Positions 10,767 to 20,160 of a stretch of 64,000 bases of DNA are shown here, piece after piece. The stretch's first letter is position 1. Every line of letters starts with the position of its first letter. This DNA comes from Sphingomonas endophytica (GTDB lineage Bacteria; Pseudomonadota; Alphaproteobacteria; Sphingomonadales; Sphingomonadaceae), in NCBI RefSeq assembly GCF_001476895.1, contig NZ_LDTB01000011.1, positions 17,494 through 81,493 of the forward strand, written 5' to 3'. The notes beneath the pieces are model-generated. The model ran no database searches, had not been told where the DNA came from, and saw only the letters and a list, made by a program, of their open reading frames with translations. A program made the translations under genes and the position numbers.

Positions 10767-12011
10767 ATGACGTCCGATCCGACCGCGCCCGCCCTGTTCG
10801 GTGCGGCGCGCCTGCCGCGCGCGATCCTGTTCGGTCGCGGGCAGCGCGCCGCGCTCGGCTCGGCCAGCGCCCGCCTCGGGCGGCGCGCGCTGCTCTGCAC
10901 CGACGAGCGGCAGGCCGCGCAGCCCGAATTCGCCGCGATGCTCGCCGATCTCGCCGCGCACGGGGTCGCGACGCGGGTGTTCGACGGCACCGTGCCCGAT
11001 CTGCCGCTGCGCTCGATCGATGCCTGCGTGGCCGCCGCCGCCGGTTTCGACGCCGATCTGGTGATCGGCGTCGGCGGCGGCAGCTCGCTCGATCTCGCCA
11101 AGGTGGCGGCGGTGCTGCTCACCCATGGCGGCAGCGTGCGCGACTATTACGGCGAGTTCGCGGTGCCCGGCCCGGTGATGCCGCTGGTCGCGGTGCCGAC
11201 CACCTCGGGCACCGGATCGGAGGCGACGCCGGTCGCGGTCGTCGCGGATGAGGAACGCGGCGCCAAGGTCGGGATCGCCAGCCCGCACCTCATCGCCCAG
11301 GTCGCGATCTGCGATCCGGAGCTGACCGTCAGCTGTCCGCCCGCGCTCACCGCCTTTTCGGGCGCCGACGCGCTGACCCATGCGGTCGAGGCCTATACGA
11401 CGCTGGCGCGCCCGATCGACGCGATGCTCACCGAACAGCATGTGTTCGTCGGCAAGAACGTGCTGTCCGACCATTTCGCGACGCTCGCGGTGACCAACGT
11501 GTTCCGCTATCTCGAACGCGCGGTGGTCGACGGCAGCGATATCGAGGCGCGCGAGGGCGTGATGCTGGCGTCGCTGGCGGCGGGCTGCGCGTTCGGCACC
11601 GCCGGCACCGCGGCGGCGCACGCGCTGCAATATCCGGTCGGCAACCTGACGCACACCGCGCATGGGCAGGGGGTCGCCACGCTGCTGCCCTACGTCATGC
11701 AGTTCAACCGCCCCGCCTGTGTCGATGGCTTCGCCGAACTGGCCACGCTGGTCGGCATCGCGGGCGCGACGCCGGCGGCGCGGGCGCAGGCGTTCATCGA
11801 CGCGGTCGATGCCCTGTTTGCGCGGATCGGCATCCCGCGCTCGCTCGCCGCGCTGGGGCTGCACGCCGAGCAGCAGGACCATGTCGCCGAATATTCGCTC
11901 AACGCCGCGCGGCTGATCAAGAACAACCCGCGCCCGCTCGACCTCGCGGCGATGCAGACCATCACGCGCGCCGCCTTCGCCGGCGATCGCGCCACGCTCC
12001 TCAACGCCTGA
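10767..12011 (+). CDS. Iron-containing alcohol dehydrogenase
   Basis: The 414-residue protein is a group III (Fe) alcohol dehydrogenase. The NAD-binding GGGSSLD is at 103-109 and the PTTSGTGSEAT motif at 145-154. The metal ligands are present: D201, H205, H285 and H299. ATG 10767 is preferred because GGAG lies 10 bp upstream; ATG 10746 overlaps the previous stop and is the alternative. It would oxidise a hydroxyl group of the imported compound to an aldehyde for the dehydrogenase that follows. Family members act on 1,3-propanediol, lactaldehyde, 4-hydroxybutyrate or maleylacetate. Confidence 0.92.
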   Translation: MTSDPTAPALFGAARLPRAILFGRGQRAALGSASARLGRRALLCTDERQAAQPEFAAMLADLAAHGVATRVFDGTVPDLPLRSIDACVAAAAGFDADLVIGVGGGSSLDLAKVAAVLLTHGGSVRDYYGEFAVPGPVMPLVAVPTTSGTGSEATPVAVVADEERGAKVGIASPHLIAQVAICDPELTVSCPPALTAFSGADALTHAVEAYTTLARPIDAMLTEQHVFVGKNVLSDHFATLAVTNVFRYLERAVVDGSDIEAREGVMLASLAAGCAFGTAGTAAAHALQYPVGNLTHTAHGQGVATLLPYVMQFNRPACVDGFAELATLVGIAGATPAARAQAFIDAVDALFARIGIPRSLAALGLHAEQQDHVAEYSLNAARLIKNNPRPLDLAAMQTITRAAFAGDRATLLNA

Positions 12012-13495
12012 TGCACGGAACGTCTTCGATGACCAGCTACACCCCGCCCGGCGACGGCCCGTTCGCCATTCCCACCGGCCTGCTGATCGGCGAGCGCTGG
12101 ATCCCGGCGGCGAACGGCGCGACGATCGCGGTCGACGATCCCGCCACCGGCGCGACGCTCGCCACCGTCGCCGACGCCGCGCCGGAGGAGGGGATCGCGG
12201 CGGTTGATGCCGCCGCCGCCGCCGCCACCAGCTGGGCCGCGACCGCGCCGCGCCGCCGCGCCGAGGTGTTGCTCGCCTGCTATCACGCGATGATGGCGCA
12301 GCAGGAATGGCTGGCGCGGCTGATCGCGCTGGAGAATGGCAAGGCGTTGCCGGACGCGCGGGGCGAGGTCGCCTATGCCGCCGAATTCTTCCGCTGGTAT
12401 GCCGAGGAAGCGGTGCGGATCCCGGGTGAACTCGCCACCTCCCCGGCCGGCGGCAACCGCATCATGGTGCGGTACCAGCCGATCGGCATCGCGCTGCTCA
12501 TCACGCCGTGGAACTTCCCGGCGGCGATGGCGACGCGCAAGATCGCGCCCGCGCTGGCGGCGGGCTGCACCTGCATCCTGAAACCGGCGGCGGAAACGCC
12601 GCTGACCGCGCTGGCGGTGGCGGAGATCATGCGCCGCGCCGGTGTGCCGGCGGGAGTGGTCAATGTCGTGACCACCAGCCGGCCCGGCCCGGTGTGCAGC
12701 GCGATCCTCCACGATCCGCGGGTGCGCAAACTGTCCTTCACCGGCTCGACCCAGGTCGGTCGCGTGCTGCTGCGCGAGGCGGCCGACCAGGTGATCAGCT
12801 CGTCGATGGAGCTCGGCGGCAACGCGCCCTTCGTGGTCTTCGACGACGCCGATCTCGACGCCGCGATCGACGGCGCGATGGTCGCCAAGATGCGCAATGC
12901 CGGCGAGGCGTGCACCGCCGCCAACCGCTTCTACGTCCAGCGCGGCATCCACGACCGGTTCGTCGCCCGGCTGGTGGAGCGGATGGGCGCGCTGACGGTC
13001 GGTCCGGGCACCGATCCCGCGACCCAGTGCGGCGCGATGATCAACCGCAAGGCGGTGGAGAAGATCGAGCGGCTCGTCGCCGATGCGGTGGGCAAGGGCG
13101 CGCGCGTCGAACTGGGCGGACGGACGCCCGCCGGTGACGGCTGTTTCTACCCGCCTTCGGTGATCGCCGATGTGCGGCCCGGCTCCGCGATCCTGCACGA
13201 GGAGGTGTTCGGCCCGGTCGCCGCCGTGACCGGCTTCGATACCGAGGACGAGGCGGTCGCGCTGGCCAACGACACCGAATACGGGCTCGCCGCCTATGTC
13301 TATTCGGGCGATCTGCGGCGGGCGCTGGCGGTGGCCGACCGGATCGACTGCGGCATGGTCGCGGTCAACCGGGGGCTGGTGTCGGACGCCGCCGCGCCGT
13401 TCGGCGGCATGAAGCAGAGCGGGCTGGGGCGCGAAGGCTCGCATCACGGGCTGCTGGAATATTGCGAGGCGAAATATATCGCGGTGACGTGGTGA
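12011..13495 (+). CDS. NAD(P)-dependent aldehyde dehydrogenase (succinate-semialdehyde type)
   Basis: This 494-residue enzyme is a complete aldehyde dehydrogenase. It has the TPWNFP coenzyme motif (165-170, with N168), the FTGST turn (243-247), the general base E267 in SMELGG and the nucleophile C301 in GEACTAANRF. The overall pattern (ENGKALPDARGEV, KPAAETPLTA) is closest to succinate/glutarate-semialdehyde dehydrogenases. The start overlaps the previous stop by one base (TGATG); ATG 12029 is an alternative. It should convert the aldehyde made by the preceding alcohol dehydrogenase to an acid. Confidence 0.93.
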   Translation: MHGTSSMTSYTPPGDGPFAIPTGLLIGERWIPAANGATIAVDDPATGATLATVADAAPEEGIAAVDAAAAAATSWAATAPRRRAEVLLACYHAMMAQQEWLARLIALENGKALPDARGEVAYAAEFFRWYAEEAVRIPGELATSPAGGNRIMVRYQPIGIALLITPWNFPAAMATRKIAPALAAGCTCILKPAAETPLTALAVAEIMRRAGVPAGVVNVVTTSRPGPVCSAILHDPRVRKLSFTGSTQVGRVLLREAADQVISSSMELGGNAPFVVFDDADLDAAIDGAMVAKMRNAGEACTAANRFYVQRGIHDRFVARLVERMGALTVGPGTDPATQCGAMINRKAVEKIERLVADAVGKGARVELGGRTPAGDGCFYPPSVIADVRPGSAILHEEVFGPVAAVTGFDTEDEAVALANDTEYGLAAYVYSGDLRRALAVADRIDCGMVAVNRGLVSDAAAPFGGMKQSGLGREGSHHGLLEYCEAKYIAVTW

Positions 13496-15603
13496 GCGTG
13501 CCGGTGCTCACCCGCCGCCGGTTGCTCGCGGGGACCGCCGCCACGGCGCTGGCCTTCGCGGTCGATCCGGCGGCGCTCGCCGCCCCGGCACAGGACGCCG
13601 ACGCGCCGCCGCCCGATACCGAGTGGCGCAGTTATGCCGCCGACAAGGCGAACACCCGCTATTCCCCGCTCGACCAGATCAACGCCGACAATTTCAACGA
13701 TCTCGAAATAGCGTGGAGCGTGAAGACCGACGTGTTCGGCGCGCGCAAGGAATATCAGTTCGAACCCACGCCGCTGCTGGTAAAGGGGCGCCTGTTCCTG
13801 CCGGCGGGCTCGCGCCGCGACTGTATCGCGCTCGACGCGGCGACGGGCGAGCTGTTGTGGATGCACCGCGTCGATGAGGGGCAGCGCGCGCTCAACTCCC
13901 CGCGCCAGCTCTCCGGGCACGGTGTCTCCTACTGGACCGACGGCACGGTCGAGCGGATCCTCTACGTCACGATCGGTTATCAGCTCGTCTCGCTCGACGC
14001 CGATACCGGCATCCCCGATCCTGCCTTCGGCACCAACGGCGTCGTCGATCTCAAGCGGGATTTCGACCAGGAACTCGATCTCGACACCGCCGATGTCGGG
14101 CTCCACGCCACGCCGATGGTGGCGCGCGACACGGTGGTGGTCGGCGCCGCACATACCGCCGGCGACGTGCCGGCGGTGCGCAAGAACGTGAAGGGCTATA
14201 TCCGCGGCTTCGACGTGCGCACCGGCAAGCGCAAGTGGATCTTCCACACCATCCCCAGAAAGGGCGAATTCGGCTATGACAGCTGGCTGAACGGCGACGC
14301 CGACGAGGCCGGCAACGCCGGCGCCTGGGCGGAGATGTCGGCGGACGAGGAACTGGGGCTGGTCTATGTCCCTGTCGAGCTGCCGACCGGCGACGAAATG
14401 GGCATGTTCCGTCGCGGCAACGCCTTGTTCGGCGAATCGCTGGTCGCGCTCGATCTGGAGACGGGGCAGCGGCGCTGGCATTACCAGTTCGTCCATCACG
14501 GCCTCTGGGACCGCGACATTCCGTGCGCGCCGATCCTGTGCGACATTCCGGTCGGCGGGCGCATCGTCAAGGCGCTCGCCCAGCCGACGAAACAGGCATT
14601 TCTCTACGTGCTCGATCGCCAGACGGGAAAGCCGGTCTGGCCGATCGTCGAGCGCAAGGTGGAGCGCGGCGACGTGCCCGGCGAATGGTACAGCCCGACG
14701 CAGCCGGTGCCGACCAGGCCGCCCGCCTATGACGTGCAGGGCGTCACCGAGAACGACCTGATCGACTTCACCCCCGAATTGCGCGCGAAGGCGGTCGAGT
14801 TCGTCAAGTCGTACAGGATCGGGCCGCTGTTCACGCCGCCGACCGTCAGCAAGCCCGGACGGTGGGGAACGATCTCGGCGCCGGGGATTCAGGGCGGCAC
14901 CAACTGGCCGGGTGGCTGCTACGACCCGGAGACGCATATGGTGTACGTCTATTCGAAGACGCAGCCGTCGCTGATCGGGATCGTGCCCAACGACGATCCG
15001 CAGGTGTCCGAATTTCCGCAGGTGCACGGCGTCGCGGGGCGCGAGGCGCGCGCGATGCCGGCGATGGGCGCGGCGCGTACCGGGATGCGCAACATGGAGG
15101 CGCCGCCCGCGTCGCCGCCCGCCGGGGGCGCGCCCGCCGGCGCGTCGAAGGGGCCGCCCCCGGGCTTCCTCGCCATCGACGGCTTGCCGCTGCTGAAGCC
15201 GCCTTATGGCCGGATCACCGCGATCGACCTCGCCAGGGGCGATCTCGCCTGGCAGGTCGCGCATGGCGAGACGCCCGACAACGTCCGCAACCATCCCCTG
15301 CTGAAGGGGCTAAAGATCCCGCGCACCGGCCGGGCCGGCAATCTGGGGCCGCTGGTGACCAGGACGCTGGTGATCTGCGGCGAGGCGGGGTTCTACACCA
15401 ACGAATACGGCATCCGCGGCGCGATGCTGCGCGCTTATGACAAGGCCACCGGCGAGGAGAAGGGTGCCGTCTACATGACCGCGCCGCAAAGCGGCTCGCC
15501 GATGACCTATCGCCTGAAGGGCCGCCAGTATATCGTCGTCGCCACCGGCGGCGGCAATGCCAGCGCGGAGCTGGTCGCCTATCGATTGCCGGGAGCAGCG
15601 TGA
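13492..15603 (+). CDS. PQQ-dependent dehydrogenase, Tat-exported
   Basis: The 703-residue quinoprotein has a twin-arginine signal (TRRRLLAG near residues 7-14, followed by a hydrophobic stretch to APA) and an eight-bladed propeller opening with WRSYAADKANTRYSPLDQI. The HHGLWDRDIP motif matches HHxLWDxD of membrane glucose and alcohol quinoproteins. There is no heme domain at the C-terminus; the next gene supplies a cytochrome. A Pro/Ala/Gly-rich insert (about residues 535-560) is unusual and probably a surface loop. The GTG start overlaps the aldehyde dehydrogenase stop (GTGA). It should oxidise an alcohol or aldehyde in the periplasm and pass electrons to the cytochrome. Confidence 0.9.
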   Translation: MSVPVLTRRRLLAGTAATALAFAVDPAALAAPAQDADAPPPDTEWRSYAADKANTRYSPLDQINADNFNDLEIAWSVKTDVFGARKEYQFEPTPLLVKGRLFLPAGSRRDCIALDAATGELLWMHRVDEGQRALNSPRQLSGHGVSYWTDGTVERILYVTIGYQLVSLDADTGIPDPAFGTNGVVDLKRDFDQELDLDTADVGLHATPMVARDTVVVGAAHTAGDVPAVRKNVKGYIRGFDVRTGKRKWIFHTIPRKGEFGYDSWLNGDADEAGNAGAWAEMSADEELGLVYVPVELPTGDEMGMFRRGNALFGESLVALDLETGQRRWHYQFVHHGLWDRDIPCAPILCDIPVGGRIVKALAQPTKQAFLYVLDRQTGKPVWPIVERKVERGDVPGEWYSPTQPVPTRPPAYDVQGVTENDLIDFTPELRAKAVEFVKSYRIGPLFTPPTVSKPGRWGTISAPGIQGGTNWPGGCYDPETHMVYVYSKTQPSLIGIVPNDDPQVSEFPQVHGVAGREARAMPAMGAARTGMRNMEAPPASPPAGGAPAGASKGPPPGFLAIDGLPLLKPPYGRITAIDLARGDLAWQVAHGETPDNVRNHPLLKGLKIPRTGRAGNLGPLVTRTLVICGEAGFYTNEYGIRGAMLRAYDKATGEEKGAVYMTAPQSGSPMTYRLKGRQYIVVATGGGNASAELVAYRLPGAA

Positions 15604-16052
15604 TGATCGAACGCGTGACGAGATTTGGCGGCTGGCTGTTCGGCGCGGCGGCGCTGACGCTGGGCAGCGCGGTGGTGGTGCGCGCGCAGGGCGGGCAGCG
15701 CGACGTGTGGAACGGCGTCTATACCGCCGAGCAGGCGGCGCGCGGCAAGGTCGCCTATGCCGAACATTGCGCCGCCTGCCACGGCGACACGCTGGCCGGG
15801 ATCGACGTGGCGCCCGCGCTGGCGGGGGGCGGCTTCCTCAACAACTGGAACGGCACCTCGGCGGGCGACCTGTTCTCGCGGATCAAGACGACGATGCCGC
15901 TCAGCGCCCCCGGCAGCCTCAGCGGGAAGACGGTTTCCGACATCGAAGCCTATATGTTCGAGGTGAACGGCTTCCCGGCGGGCAAGCTGCCGCTGCCGCC
16001 CAGCCAGCCGATGGCGGCGGGCATCATGATCGCGCCCAAACCGGTCGGCTAG
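15603..16052 (+). CDS. Periplasmic c-type cytochrome, partner of the PQQ dehydrogenase
   Basis: The 149-residue protein has an N-terminal export sequence (about 1-29), a single heme site CAACH (C56, C59, H60) and a likely axial methionine M98 in TTMPL. This is the one-heme class I cytochrome layout. Its ATG overlaps the quinoprotein stop (TGATG), so the two are translationally coupled and it is the obvious electron acceptor. Confidence 0.92.
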   Translation: MIERVTRFGGWLFGAAALTLGSAVVVRAQGGQRDVWNGVYTAEQAARGKVAYAEHCAACHGDTLAGIDVAPALAGGGFLNNWNGTSAGDLFSRIKTTMPLSAPGSLSGKTVSDIEAYMFEVNGFPAGKLPLPPSQPMAAGIMIAPKPVG

Positions 16053-16113
16053 GCGGCGTCGGCCGGCGTCGCGCGGGTCGTGCGCGCGAGGGCGCGTGGC
16101 GGGCGGCGCGTGC

Positions 16114-16890
16114 TCACGCCCCCCGCCACGCCGGCACCTGCTTCGTCTTCGCCAGGAAGTCCGCGACCCCGCGCCGGAAATCGTCGCTGCCGTACACCTG
16201 TTCGATCAGCGGCTCGATCGCGGGCAGGCCGTCGAACGTCATCCGCCGCAGCGTCTCCTTGGTCACGCGCGTGGTCAGCGGCGCATTTTCGGACGCGCGC
16301 GCGCAGAGCGCCGACACTTCGGCATCCAGCGCCTCACGCGCCACGACCTTCAGCAGGAACCCGTTCGCGCGCAGTTCCTCCACGCCGACGATCTCGCCCA
16401 GCAGCACCATGCGCCGTGCCATCGCCACGCCGATCGCGCCGCCGATCCGCGCCACGCTCGCGGCCGACAGGCAGTTGCCGATCGTGCGCCCGATCGGCGA
16501 GCCGAAGCGCGCGTCGGGGGTCGCGACGCGAAAGTCGCATGCCGCGCTGATGTTCAGCCCGCCGCCGACCGCCCAGCCCTCGATCACCGCGATCGTGGTG
16601 CAGGGAATGGCGTCGACCGCGCCCATGCACGCGTCGATCTCGCGCTCATAGGCGACGCCCTGCGCTCCGTCGGCATAATCGGCGAATTTGCCGATGTCGG
16701 TGCCGGAGATGAACGCCTTGCCCCCGGTGCCCCGGAATGTGACCACCCGCACCGTGTCGTCGGCGGCGACCGCGCGCGCGGCGTCGCGCAGCTGCTGCCA
16801 CATCGCGCCGGTCAGCGCATTGTGCGCGGCCGGATTGTCGAACCGGACATGGACCGCGGCCCCGTCGCGCGTGACGACGACGCCGCTCAC
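16114..16890 (-). CDS. Crotonase-fold protein (enoyl-CoA hydratase/isomerase family) without the catalytic glutamates
   Basis: The 258-residue protein has the crotonase fold with both oxyanion-hole elements, AFISGTDI (59-66) and AVGGGLNISAACD (107-119). The two glutamates of classical enoyl-CoA hydratase (E144 and E164 of the rat enzyme) are replaced by N113 (GGGLN) and I133 (FGSPIG). A plain hydratase reaction is therefore doubtful; isomerase, thioesterase, decarboxylase or C-C lyase chemistry is possible on this scaffold. GTG start overlaps the CoA-transferase stop (GTGA), so it acts on the CoA ester made by that enzyme. Converges with the cytochrome gene. Confidence 0.85.
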   Translation of the reverse strand: MSGVVVTRDGAAVHVRFDNPAAHNALTGAMWQQLRDAARAVAADDTVRVVTFRGTGGKAFISGTDIGKFADYADGAQGVAYEREIDACMGAVDAIPCTTIAVIEGWAVGGGLNISAACDFRVATPDARFGSPIGRTIGNCLSAASVARIGGAIGVAMARRMVLLGEIVGVEELRANGFLLKVVAREALDAEVSALCARASENAPLTTRVTKETLRRMTFDGLPAIEPLIEQVYGSDDFRRGVADFLAKTKQVPAWRGA

Positions 16891-18074
16891 GCCGCCGCCT
16901 CCTGCCCGGCGGGCAGCAGCCCGCGCTCGATCAGCTCGCGGCGGATCTCGGCGTCATGCTCGTTGAGCAGCGGCGGGGGCAGCCGCACTTCCTGCGGCGT
17001 GCCGCGCATCTTGACTGGAAAGCCCAGGGCCCGGAATTCGCCCTCCACCGGGTGCGGCACCTGCATCACCATCTCGCGCGCGACCGCCTGTTCGCTGACC
17101 ACTGCCTCGCCGTAATCGAGGATCGGCGCGGCCGGGACGCCGGCGGCAAGCAGCGCATCGATCCATTCCTGGCTGGTGCGCGTGAGGAAGGTGGGGGCGA
17201 GCGTCTCGATCAGGATCTCGCGGTGGGCGACGCGCGCGGCGTTGGTGGCGAAGCGTTCGTCCTCCTGCAATTCCGGTCGGTCGATCACCGTCAGGAAGGT
17301 GCGCCACAGCCCCTGGTTGGCGGCGCCGATCACGAACCATTCGTCCGACGCGCGCACCGCCTGATAGGGCGCGGACATGCGGTTGGCCGACCCGATCGGC
17401 GCGGGCGCGCGGCCGGTGCCCCAATATTCGGTCGTCTCCCAGATCGACAGCCCCATCGCGGCCTCCAGCAGCGAGGCGTCGATATATTGCCCGCGCCCCG
17501 AGGCTTGGCGCCCGATGACCGCGCTCAGGATGCCGTAGACCGAGAACAGCCCGGCGCCGAGATCGGCGACCGCGATCGAATTCTTGGCCGGCTCCATCCC
17601 CGGAAAGCCGTTGGAGCTGAGCACGCCCGACATCGCCTGCGCGATCAGGTCGAAGCCGGGGCGCTGCGCCCACGGCCCGGTCTGGCCGAAGCCCGAGATG
17701 CTGGCGTAGATCAGTCGCGGATTGCGCGCGGCGAGCGTGTCATAGTCGATGCCCAGCCGCTTCGCGACACCCGGCCGGGCGTTCTCCACGACGATGTCGG
17801 CGGTCTCGACCAGCGCGTAGAGCACCGCGCGATCCGCCGCGTCCTTCAGGTCGAGCGTGATGCTGCGCTTGTTGCGGTTGAGCGCCAGGAAGCCGGGGCT
17901 GTCCTCCCCCTTCAGCCGGAACCCCATCGAATGGCGCGTCGAATCGCCGGTGCGCGGCGGTTCGATCTTGATCACGTCCGCGCCCATGTCGCCCAGCAGC
18001 ATGCAGCAGAACGGCCCGGCCATCACCTGCGAGATATCGAGGACCCTCAGGCCCTTCAGCGGCAGTTCCGGCAT
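16887..18074 (-). CDS. Class III CoA-transferase (CaiB/BaiF family)
   Basis: The 395-residue protein starts MPELPLKGLRVLDISQVMAGP, the family N-terminus, and has GADVIKIEPP (31-40), LNRNKRSITLDLK (65-77) and the probable catalytic aspartate D142 in PGFDLIAQAMSG. ATG 18074 is chosen because AGGAGAGGAG precedes it; a longer frame to 18161 lacks homology. Enzymes of this family move CoA from a donor thioester to a carboxylic acid. Here it should activate the acid made by the oxidative steps, and the crotonase-fold protein would act next. The genes are divergent from the second PQQ dehydrogenase. Confidence 0.92.
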   Translation of the reverse strand: MPELPLKGLRVLDISQVMAGPFCCMLLGDMGADVIKIEPPRTGDSTRHSMGFRLKGEDSPGFLALNRNKRSITLDLKDAADRAVLYALVETADIVVENARPGVAKRLGIDYDTLAARNPRLIYASISGFGQTGPWAQRPGFDLIAQAMSGVLSSNGFPGMEPAKNSIAVADLGAGLFSVYGILSAVIGRQASGRGQYIDASLLEAAMGLSIWETTEYWGTGRAPAPIGSANRMSAPYQAVRASDEWFVIGAANQGLWRTFLTVIDRPELQEDERFATNAARVAHREILIETLAPTFLTRTSQEWIDALLAAGVPAAPILDYGEAVVSEQAVAREMVMQVPHPVEGEFRALGFPVKMRGTPQEVRLPPPLLNEHDAEIRRELIERGLLPAGQEAAA

Positions 18075-18131
18075 GCGCAATCTCCTCTCCTGCGATGCCG
18101 CCGATCGCGGCATCCGACCATCACGGATCAT

Positions 18132-18143
18132 ATTGTATAGGAT
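18132..18143 (+). promoter_or_regulatory. Candidate GntR operator in a divergent promoter region
   Basis: ATTGTATAGGAT matches 10 of 12 bases of the repeated site and overlaps a second half-match, ATCATAT at 18127-18133. It lies between the CoA-transferase gene (start 18074, minus strand) and the PQQ dehydrogenase (start 18233, plus strand), where one site could control both. Confidence 0.45.
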
Positions 18144-18232
18144 CGTGTGGCTTGCTAGCACCGTTGAAATGACAGGACAACGTTGCGGCCGCCCGATGCG
18201 GAACGCAACGCCGCCGGACAGGAGAGTGGAGC

Positions 18233-20149
18233 GTGGCGAGCAGGATCAGGCGGCGCATGAACGGCGTCGCGCGGGCGGGGACGGCGATCGCCGTCGCGCT
18301 GTCATCGGTCGCTTCGGCGACCGCGCAGGGCGCGGGCGACTGGCAGGGATATGGCCGGGACGAAAGCCACGCGCGCCACTCGCCGCTGACGCAGATCACG
18401 CCCGCGAACGTCGCGCGGCTGCGACGGGTCTGGACCTATCACATGCGGCCGGCGGGCACGACCGGCGAGGCGATTCCGATGCCCGACAGCGTTCCGGCGA
18501 AATTCCGCACCGGCTTCTCCGCGTCGGAAGCGACGCCGCTGGTGGTGAAGGGCGTGATGTACCTCGCGACACCGTATCGGCGCGTCGTCGCGCTCGATGC
18601 CGCCACCGGCCGGGAACGCTGGGTGTTCCAGCTGCCCGGCAACGACCAGCCGTCGACGCGCGGCGTCGCTTACTGGCCGGGCGGGAAGGGGGCCGGCGCG
18701 CGGATCGTCTTCGGTACGCGGACCGGCAAGCTGATCGCGCTGGACGCCGCGACCGGGCGGCCGGCGGCGGGCTTCGGCACCGCCGGCGCGGTCGACATGA
18801 AGACGCCGGAGGTGATGAACGGCACGCGCGCGCCGCTCGGCATGAGCAGCCCGCCCGCGATCTACCGCGACGTCATCATCACCGGGTCGCGCGTGCAGGA
18901 AATGCCGGTCAAGGGCGCGGCGGGCGACGTGCGCGGCTGGGACGCGCGCACCGGCAAGCTGCTCTGGACCTTCCACACCATCCCGCAACCGGGCGAGCCC
19001 AATTTCGGCACGTGGGAGGGCGACAGCTGGCGGCGGCGTTCGGGCGTCAACGTCTGGACGTTCGTGCTCGTCGACGACCGGCGCGGCATCGCCTATCTGC
19101 CGGTCGGCGCGCCGACCTTCGATCGCTGGGGCGGCGATCGCAAGGGGCAGAACCTGTACGGCAATTCGATCGTCGCGGTGGAGGCGGCGACCGGCCGCTA
19201 CCTCTGGCACTTCCAGACCGTGCACCATGACATCTGGGACGTCGACCTGCCGTCCGCGACGCTGATCGAGGTGCGCCGCGCCGGGCGGACGATCCCGGCG
19301 ATCGCGGTGATGAACAAGACCGCGATGATGTTCATCCTCGATCGCGTCACCGGCAAGCCGCTGTACGACGTGCGCGAGGTGCCGGTGCCGACCGATACCG
19401 ACGTGCCCGGCGAACAGCCGTGGCCGACGCAGCCGATGCCGGTGACGCCGCCGCCGCTCGCCCGGCTCAGCTATGCCGCGACCGATCTGGTCGACGGGCC
19501 CCCGGCGCATCGCGCGGCGTGCGAGAAACTGGTGGCGGACCTCTCGGTGGCGCCGAGCCGGCTGTTCCAGCCGCTGCGTGCCGACAGCGCGGTCAACTTC
19601 TTCCCCGGCAGCCTGGGCGGTGTCGACTGGGGCGGGGGCGCGTTCGACCGCAAGACCGGATTGTACGTCGTCAACATCAACAATCTCGCCAGCCCGCAGC
19701 AACTCGCGCGGCAACCGGACGGCAGCTGGGGGATGAAGGCGGGCTACGCCTATTTCCAGGATCCCGACACCGGCATGCCGTGCCAGAAGGGGCCGTGGGG
19801 CGAACTGATCGCGGTCGATGTCGATACCGGCACGATCGCCTGGCGCAAGGTGCTGGGCACGAACAGTGATCCTGCGTTCGCCGATGCCGGGGTCATCAGC
19901 GCTGGCGGGCCGATCACGACCGCGAGCGGACTGACCTTCATCGGCGCGACGCGCGACGCGACCATTCGCGGCTTCGATACCAGGAGCGGCGCGCTGTTGT
20001 GGTCCGCGCCGCTGCCCGCCTCGAACTACGGCACGCCGATGACCTATCGCGCCGCCGACGGGCGCCAGATGCTCGCGGCGGTCGCCACCGGCGGCTTCGC
20101 CGCGCAACCCGCGACCAGCGACCAGGTGGTCGCCTTCGCCGTCCGCTGA
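18233..20149 (+). CDS. Second PQQ-dependent dehydrogenase
   Basis: This 638-residue quinoprotein has an export signal (about 1-32, ending ATAQ) and a propeller opening with DWQGYGRDESHARHSPLTQI. The motif HHDIWDVDLPSATL matches HHDLWDMDLP of PQQ glucose-dehydrogenase-type enzymes. No heme motif is present. The GTG start has GGAGAG six bases upstream; ATG 18257 is the alternative. It is only distantly similar to the quinoprotein at 13.5 kb, so it is not a recent duplicate and probably takes a different substrate or step. The next gene is its cytochrome. Confidence 0.9.
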   Translation: MASRIRRRMNGVARAGTAIAVALSSVASATAQGAGDWQGYGRDESHARHSPLTQITPANVARLRRVWTYHMRPAGTTGEAIPMPDSVPAKFRTGFSASEATPLVVKGVMYLATPYRRVVALDAATGRERWVFQLPGNDQPSTRGVAYWPGGKGAGARIVFGTRTGKLIALDAATGRPAAGFGTAGAVDMKTPEVMNGTRAPLGMSSPPAIYRDVIITGSRVQEMPVKGAAGDVRGWDARTGKLLWTFHTIPQPGEPNFGTWEGDSWRRRSGVNVWTFVLVDDRRGIAYLPVGAPTFDRWGGDRKGQNLYGNSIVAVEAATGRYLWHFQTVHHDIWDVDLPSATLIEVRRAGRTIPAIAVMNKTAMMFILDRVTGKPLYDVREVPVPTDTDVPGEQPWPTQPMPVTPPPLARLSYAATDLVDGPPAHRAACEKLVADLSVAPSRLFQPLRADSAVNFFPGSLGGVDWGGGAFDRKTGLYVVNINNLASPQQLARQPDGSWGMKAGYAYFQDPDTGMPCQKGPWGELIAVDVDTGTIAWRKVLGTNSDPAFADAGVISAGGPITTASGLTFIGATRDATIRGFDTRSGALLWSAPLPASNYGTPMTYRAADGRQMLAAVATGGFAAQPATSDQVVAFAVR

Positions 20150-20160
20150 AGGGAATGACC

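Noticed and set aside
18075..18161. N-terminal extension of the CoA-transferase to 18161
   Set aside because: It would run through the candidate operator and lacks homology; ATG 18074 has an excellent AGGAGAGGAG site and the family N-terminus.
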